Origin: Corynebacterium guangdongense
GTDB taxonomy: Bacteria; Actinomycetota; Actinomycetes; Mycobacteriales; Mycobacteriaceae
Direction of reading: 5' to 3'
Assembly (NCBI RefSeq): GCF_030408915.1
Contig: NZ_CP047654.1
Span: 1,488,001 to 1,552,000 of the forward strand
DNA length: 64,000 bases
Numbering within the stretch: position 1 is the first letter of the stretch; each line of letters starts with the position of its first letter. Positions 62,020-64,000 of this stretch are shown piece after piece. The position numbers and the translations under genes are program-made. Below the pieces are notes generated by a model. That model made no database searches. It worked only from the letters and a program-made list of their open reading frames with translations, and was not told the origin of the DNA.

Positions 62020-62631
62020 CTACTTGACCCGGCCGAGTTCGCTCAGTGCGGCGCGTAGAGCGGTGGCGACGTCCAGGTCCCCCTCCGCCGCCAGGATCCC
62101 GTCGACGACCGGCTTGGCGATTCGATCCGTGAAGCCGAGGCCGACCAGCGCCTCGGTGACGTCCTCTGCCACGCCGCTGGCCTGGGCCGGGAGCGCCGGG
62201 ACGAGTTCCTGTTCCTCGGCCGAAGGCAGGTAGAGGTCGAATTTCCCGGAGAGCTCGACCACCATGCGCTCCGCCATCCGCTTGCCGACGCCGGGCACCC
62301 GCTGCAGTGTCTTGGTGTCCTTCTGAGACACCGCCTGCGCCAGTTCCGGGGTTTTCAGCGTGCCGAGGATCGCCATCGCCAGCTTGGGGCCCAGCCCGGA
62401 GACGGTCTGCAGCAGGGTGAATACCTGGCGTTCGTCGTCGGTGAGGAAACCGTAGAGCAGCATCGCGTCCTCCCGCACGACCATCGTGGTGAGGATGCGC
62501 GTCTCCTCGCCCCGCCGCAGGCGACCGAGGGTGGGCGGAGTGGCCAGCACCTGGTATCCGACGCCGCCGCATTCAAGGACCACGTGGTCGAGGCCGATGC
62601 TGAGGACTTCGCCACGCAATGAAGCAATCAC
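62020..62631 (-). CDS. ruvA: Holliday junction branch migration protein RuvA
   Basis: 203 aa from GTG 62631. The N-terminal OB fold begins [13 protein letters not shown]. Two helix-hairpin-helix motifs follow ([17 protein letters not shown] and [19 protein letters not shown]). The C-terminal domain ([10 protein letters not shown]) contacts RuvB. It is between ruvC and ruvB in one operon. Confidence 0.96.
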   Translation of the reverse strand: MIASLRGEVLSIGLDHVVLECGGVGYQVLATPPTLGRLRRGEETRILTTMVVREDAMLLYGFLTDDERQVFTLLQTVSGLGPKLAMAILGTLKTPELAQAVSQKDTKTLQRVPGVGKRMAERMVVELSGKFDLYLPSAEEQELVPALPAQASGVAEDVTEALVGLGFTDRIAKPVVDGILAAEGDLDVATALRAALSELGRVK

Positions 62632-62649
62632 AGTAATGAATTCTCCCGG

Positions 62650-63237
62650 TTAGTTGTTTGATGCCGCCCGGCGACGCTGCGTCGCCAGTGCTTCCCATTC
62701 CTTCTGCTTCGCCGCGGCGCGCTCCTGCGCCTCCGCGGCCCGCGCAAGCGCAGGACCCCGCCAGCAGTGGCAGATCGCCAGGGCCAGCGCATCGGCCGCG
62801 TCGGCGGGCTTGGGCGCCTCGCTCAGGCCGAGGATACGGGTGACCATGGAGGTCATCTGCTTCTTGTCCGCGCGCCCGTTGCCCGAGATCGCCTTCTTGA
62901 CCTCCGAGGGGGTGTAGTGGTGAACGGGAATCCCCCGCTGTTCAGCGGCCAGAACCAGCACACCCACGGCGTGGGCGGTGTACATGACGGTCGAGACCTC
63001 GCCGCGCTCGAAGACCCGCTCGATGCCGACGACGTCGGGCCGGTAGTCGTCCATCCATTCGCTGACGGCCTCGAAGAGCCGGTGGAGACGCTCCCCGAGC
63101 TCGGCGCCGCTGGGGGTGCGCACGACTCCGACGGCGACCGGCAGGACGGCGCGCCCGCGCCCGGCCTGCACCACGGAGAGCCCGCATCGCGTCAGGCCAG
63201 GGTCGATGCCCATCACCCGCATTCCCTCGAAGTTCAT
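62650..63237 (-). CDS. ruvC: Crossover junction endodeoxyribonuclease RuvC
   Basis: 195 aa from ATG 63237. It resolves Holliday junctions. Acidic active-site residues: Asp in [12 protein letters not shown], Glu in [14 protein letters not shown] and Asp in [32 protein letters not shown] is diagnostic. The C-terminal tail is long and Ala/Arg/Lys-rich. No clear ribosome binding site precedes 63237; TAGACT is 8 nt before it, suggesting leaderless mRNA. ATG 63222 is a later option with GAGGG. Confidence 0.95.
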   Translation of the reverse strand: MNFEGMRVMGIDPGLTRCGLSVVQAGRGRAVLPVAVGVVRTPSGAELGERLHRLFEAVSEWMDDYRPDVVGIERVFERGEVSTVMYTAHAVGVLVLAAEQRGIPVHHYTPSEVKKAISGNGRADKKQMTSMVTRILGLSEAPKPADAADALALAICHCWRGPALARAAEAQERAAAKQKEWEALATQRRRAASNN

Positions 63238-63245
63238 GCTCGCCA

Positions 63246-63251
63246 AGTCTA
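63246..63251 (-). promoter_or_regulatory. -10 box for leaderless ruvC
   Basis: TAGACT on the minus strand, 8 nt before ATG 63237. The same sequence and spacing occur before the MBL hydrolase gene. Confidence 0.5.
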
Positions 63252-63298
63252 GACCGGGTGGCACACATATTCGAATGGGCGCGCCCGGAAATAGACGA

Positions 63299-63325
63299 CA
63301 CCCCGGCCGCGCGTGGGCCGGGGTG
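63299..63325 (-). terminator. Terminator after yebC
   Basis: CACCCCGGCC (63299-63308) and GGCCGGGGTG (63316-63325) form a perfect 10-bp stem. On the minus strand a loose T-rich stretch (TCGTCTATTTCC) follows. It separates yebC from ruvCAB. Confidence 0.75.
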
Positions 63326-63338
63326 CGGGGCGGGAGGT

Positions 63339-64000
63339 CTAGGCGTGCAGCGCCTCAGCGACCTCGTCGGAGAGATCCATGTTGGTGTAGACATCCTGGA
63401 CGTCGTCGGACTCCTCCAGGGCGTCGATGAGCTTCTGCACCTTCTGGGCGTCGGCCAGCTCGAGGGCGACGGTGACGCCGGAACGGAAGTCCTGGCCGGA
63501 GTCCTCAACTTCGTAGCCCTCGGCCTCCAGCGCCTTGCGGATGGCCGGGACGTCGGTCGGGGCGGAGGTGATCTCGAAGAAGTCGCCCTGGTCGGTGACC
63601 TCCTCGGCGCCAGCGTCGAGGACAGCCATGAGGACGTCATCCTCGGTCAGTTCACCCTTGGGGATGACGACGTAGCCGATGCGGCTGAACATGTAGCCCA
63701 CGGAACCGCTCTCCCCCAGGTTGCCGCCGTTCTTGTTCATCGCACCGCGGACCTCGGCGGCCGCGCGGTTGCGGTTGTCCGTCAGACACTCGATGAGCAT
63801 GGCGACGCCGTTGGGGCCGTACCCCTCGTAGGTGACGGACTCCCAGTTGGAGCCGCCCTCCTCCTCGCCGGCGCCGCGCTTGCGGGCGCGCTCGATGTTG
63901 TCGTTGGGGACAGAGGCCTTCTTGGCCTTCTTGATCATGTCATCGAGGGTCGGGTTACCCGCCGGATCGCCGCCACCGGTGCGGGCCGCGACCTCGATGT
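63339..64000 (-). CDS. YebC/PmpR family protein (N-terminus cut by window edge)
   Basis: The C-terminal ~219 codons are present; the first ~30 residues lie beyond base 64000. Seen: [42 protein letters not shown], then [31 protein letters not shown] and [13 protein letters not shown]. These are YebC hallmarks. Family members act as transcription regulators or as translation factors that relieve polyproline stalling (TACO1-like). Location before ruvC is conserved widely. The C-terminus ends [12 protein letters not shown]. Confidence 0.95.
   Translation of the reverse strand, partial: IEVAARTGGGDPAGNPTLDDMIKKAKKASVPNDNIERARKRGAGEEEGGSNWESVTYEGYGPNGVAMLIECLTDNRNRAAAEVRGAMNKNGGNLGESGSVGYMFSRIGYVVIPKGELTEDDVLMAVLDAGAEEVTDQGDFFEITSAPTDVPAIRKALEAEGYEVEDSGQDFRSGVTVALELADAQKVQKLIDALEESDDVQDVYTNMDLSDEVAEALHA

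Overview
The window is a chromosomal housekeeping segment from a high-GC member of the Mycobacteriales, almost certainly a Corynebacterium. The grounds are established gene order and families: secD-secF-dciAE-apt-rel next to ruvC-ruvA-ruvB-yajC, the actinobacterial integration host factor mihF, a PriA without helicase motifs, the CE1758/CE1759-type LLM oxidoreductase plus FMN reductase pair, and two copies of the corynebacterial McbR operator pattern TAGAC-N6-GTCTA. I see no prophage, insertion sequence, CRISPR array, tRNA or rRNA.

Layout. 1-3922 (minus): priA-def-fmt-rsmB, with rsmB running off the left edge. 4068-4658 (plus): a DHFR/RibD-like reductase. 4734-8858 (minus): metK, coaBC, rpoZ, gmk, mihF, with a clear intrinsic terminator between rpoZ and coaBC and a McbR-type operator in front of metK. 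9069-17465 (minus): the pyrimidine operon pyrR-pyrB-pyrC-carA-carB-pyrF, with a PyrR-binding-loop candidate next to the pyrR ribosome binding site and a possible internal promoter before carA. 17744-20158 (plus): two overlapping YbjN-family genes and a two-domain TIGR01777-type protein. 20155-30237 (minus): ppk2, nusB, efp, pepQ, the shikimate genes aroQ-aroB-aroK-aroC, a prepilin peptidase, aroE, mltG and ruvX. 30488-37761 (minus): alaS, rarA, an APH-fold kinase and aspS.

37915-43684 (plus) is the most accessory-like part. It holds a membrane-anchored zinc metallopeptidase, a DUF222/HNH endonuclease-family protein, a 420-base gap with a perfect palindrome and a probable gene remnant, a HEPN-CBS fusion protein, and the LLM oxidoreductase and FMN reductase genes. 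43784-46319 (minus): hisS, an MBL-fold hydrolase and tpx. 46450-48256 (plus): a membrane-anchored cyclophilin and two tiny secreted proteins. 48400-63237 (minus): a secreted 5'-nucleotidase, an S9 peptidase, rel-apt-dciAE-secF-secD-yajC, ruvB-ruvA-ruvC. The right edge (63339-64000) holds a partial yebC.

The most notable points are: (1) the two small secreted proteins and the adjacent 5'-nucleotidase share a C-terminal hydrophobic module ending in F-V-x-R, which may be a cell-envelope targeting or assembly signal; (2) a HEPN domain carrying an intact R-N-x3-H motif is fused to tandem CBS-like repeats; (3) the FMN reductase of the LLM pair sits behind a perfect McbR-type operator, linking the pair to sulfur metabolism; (4) several genes appear to be leaderless, with a TAnnnT box exactly 7-8 nt before the start codon.
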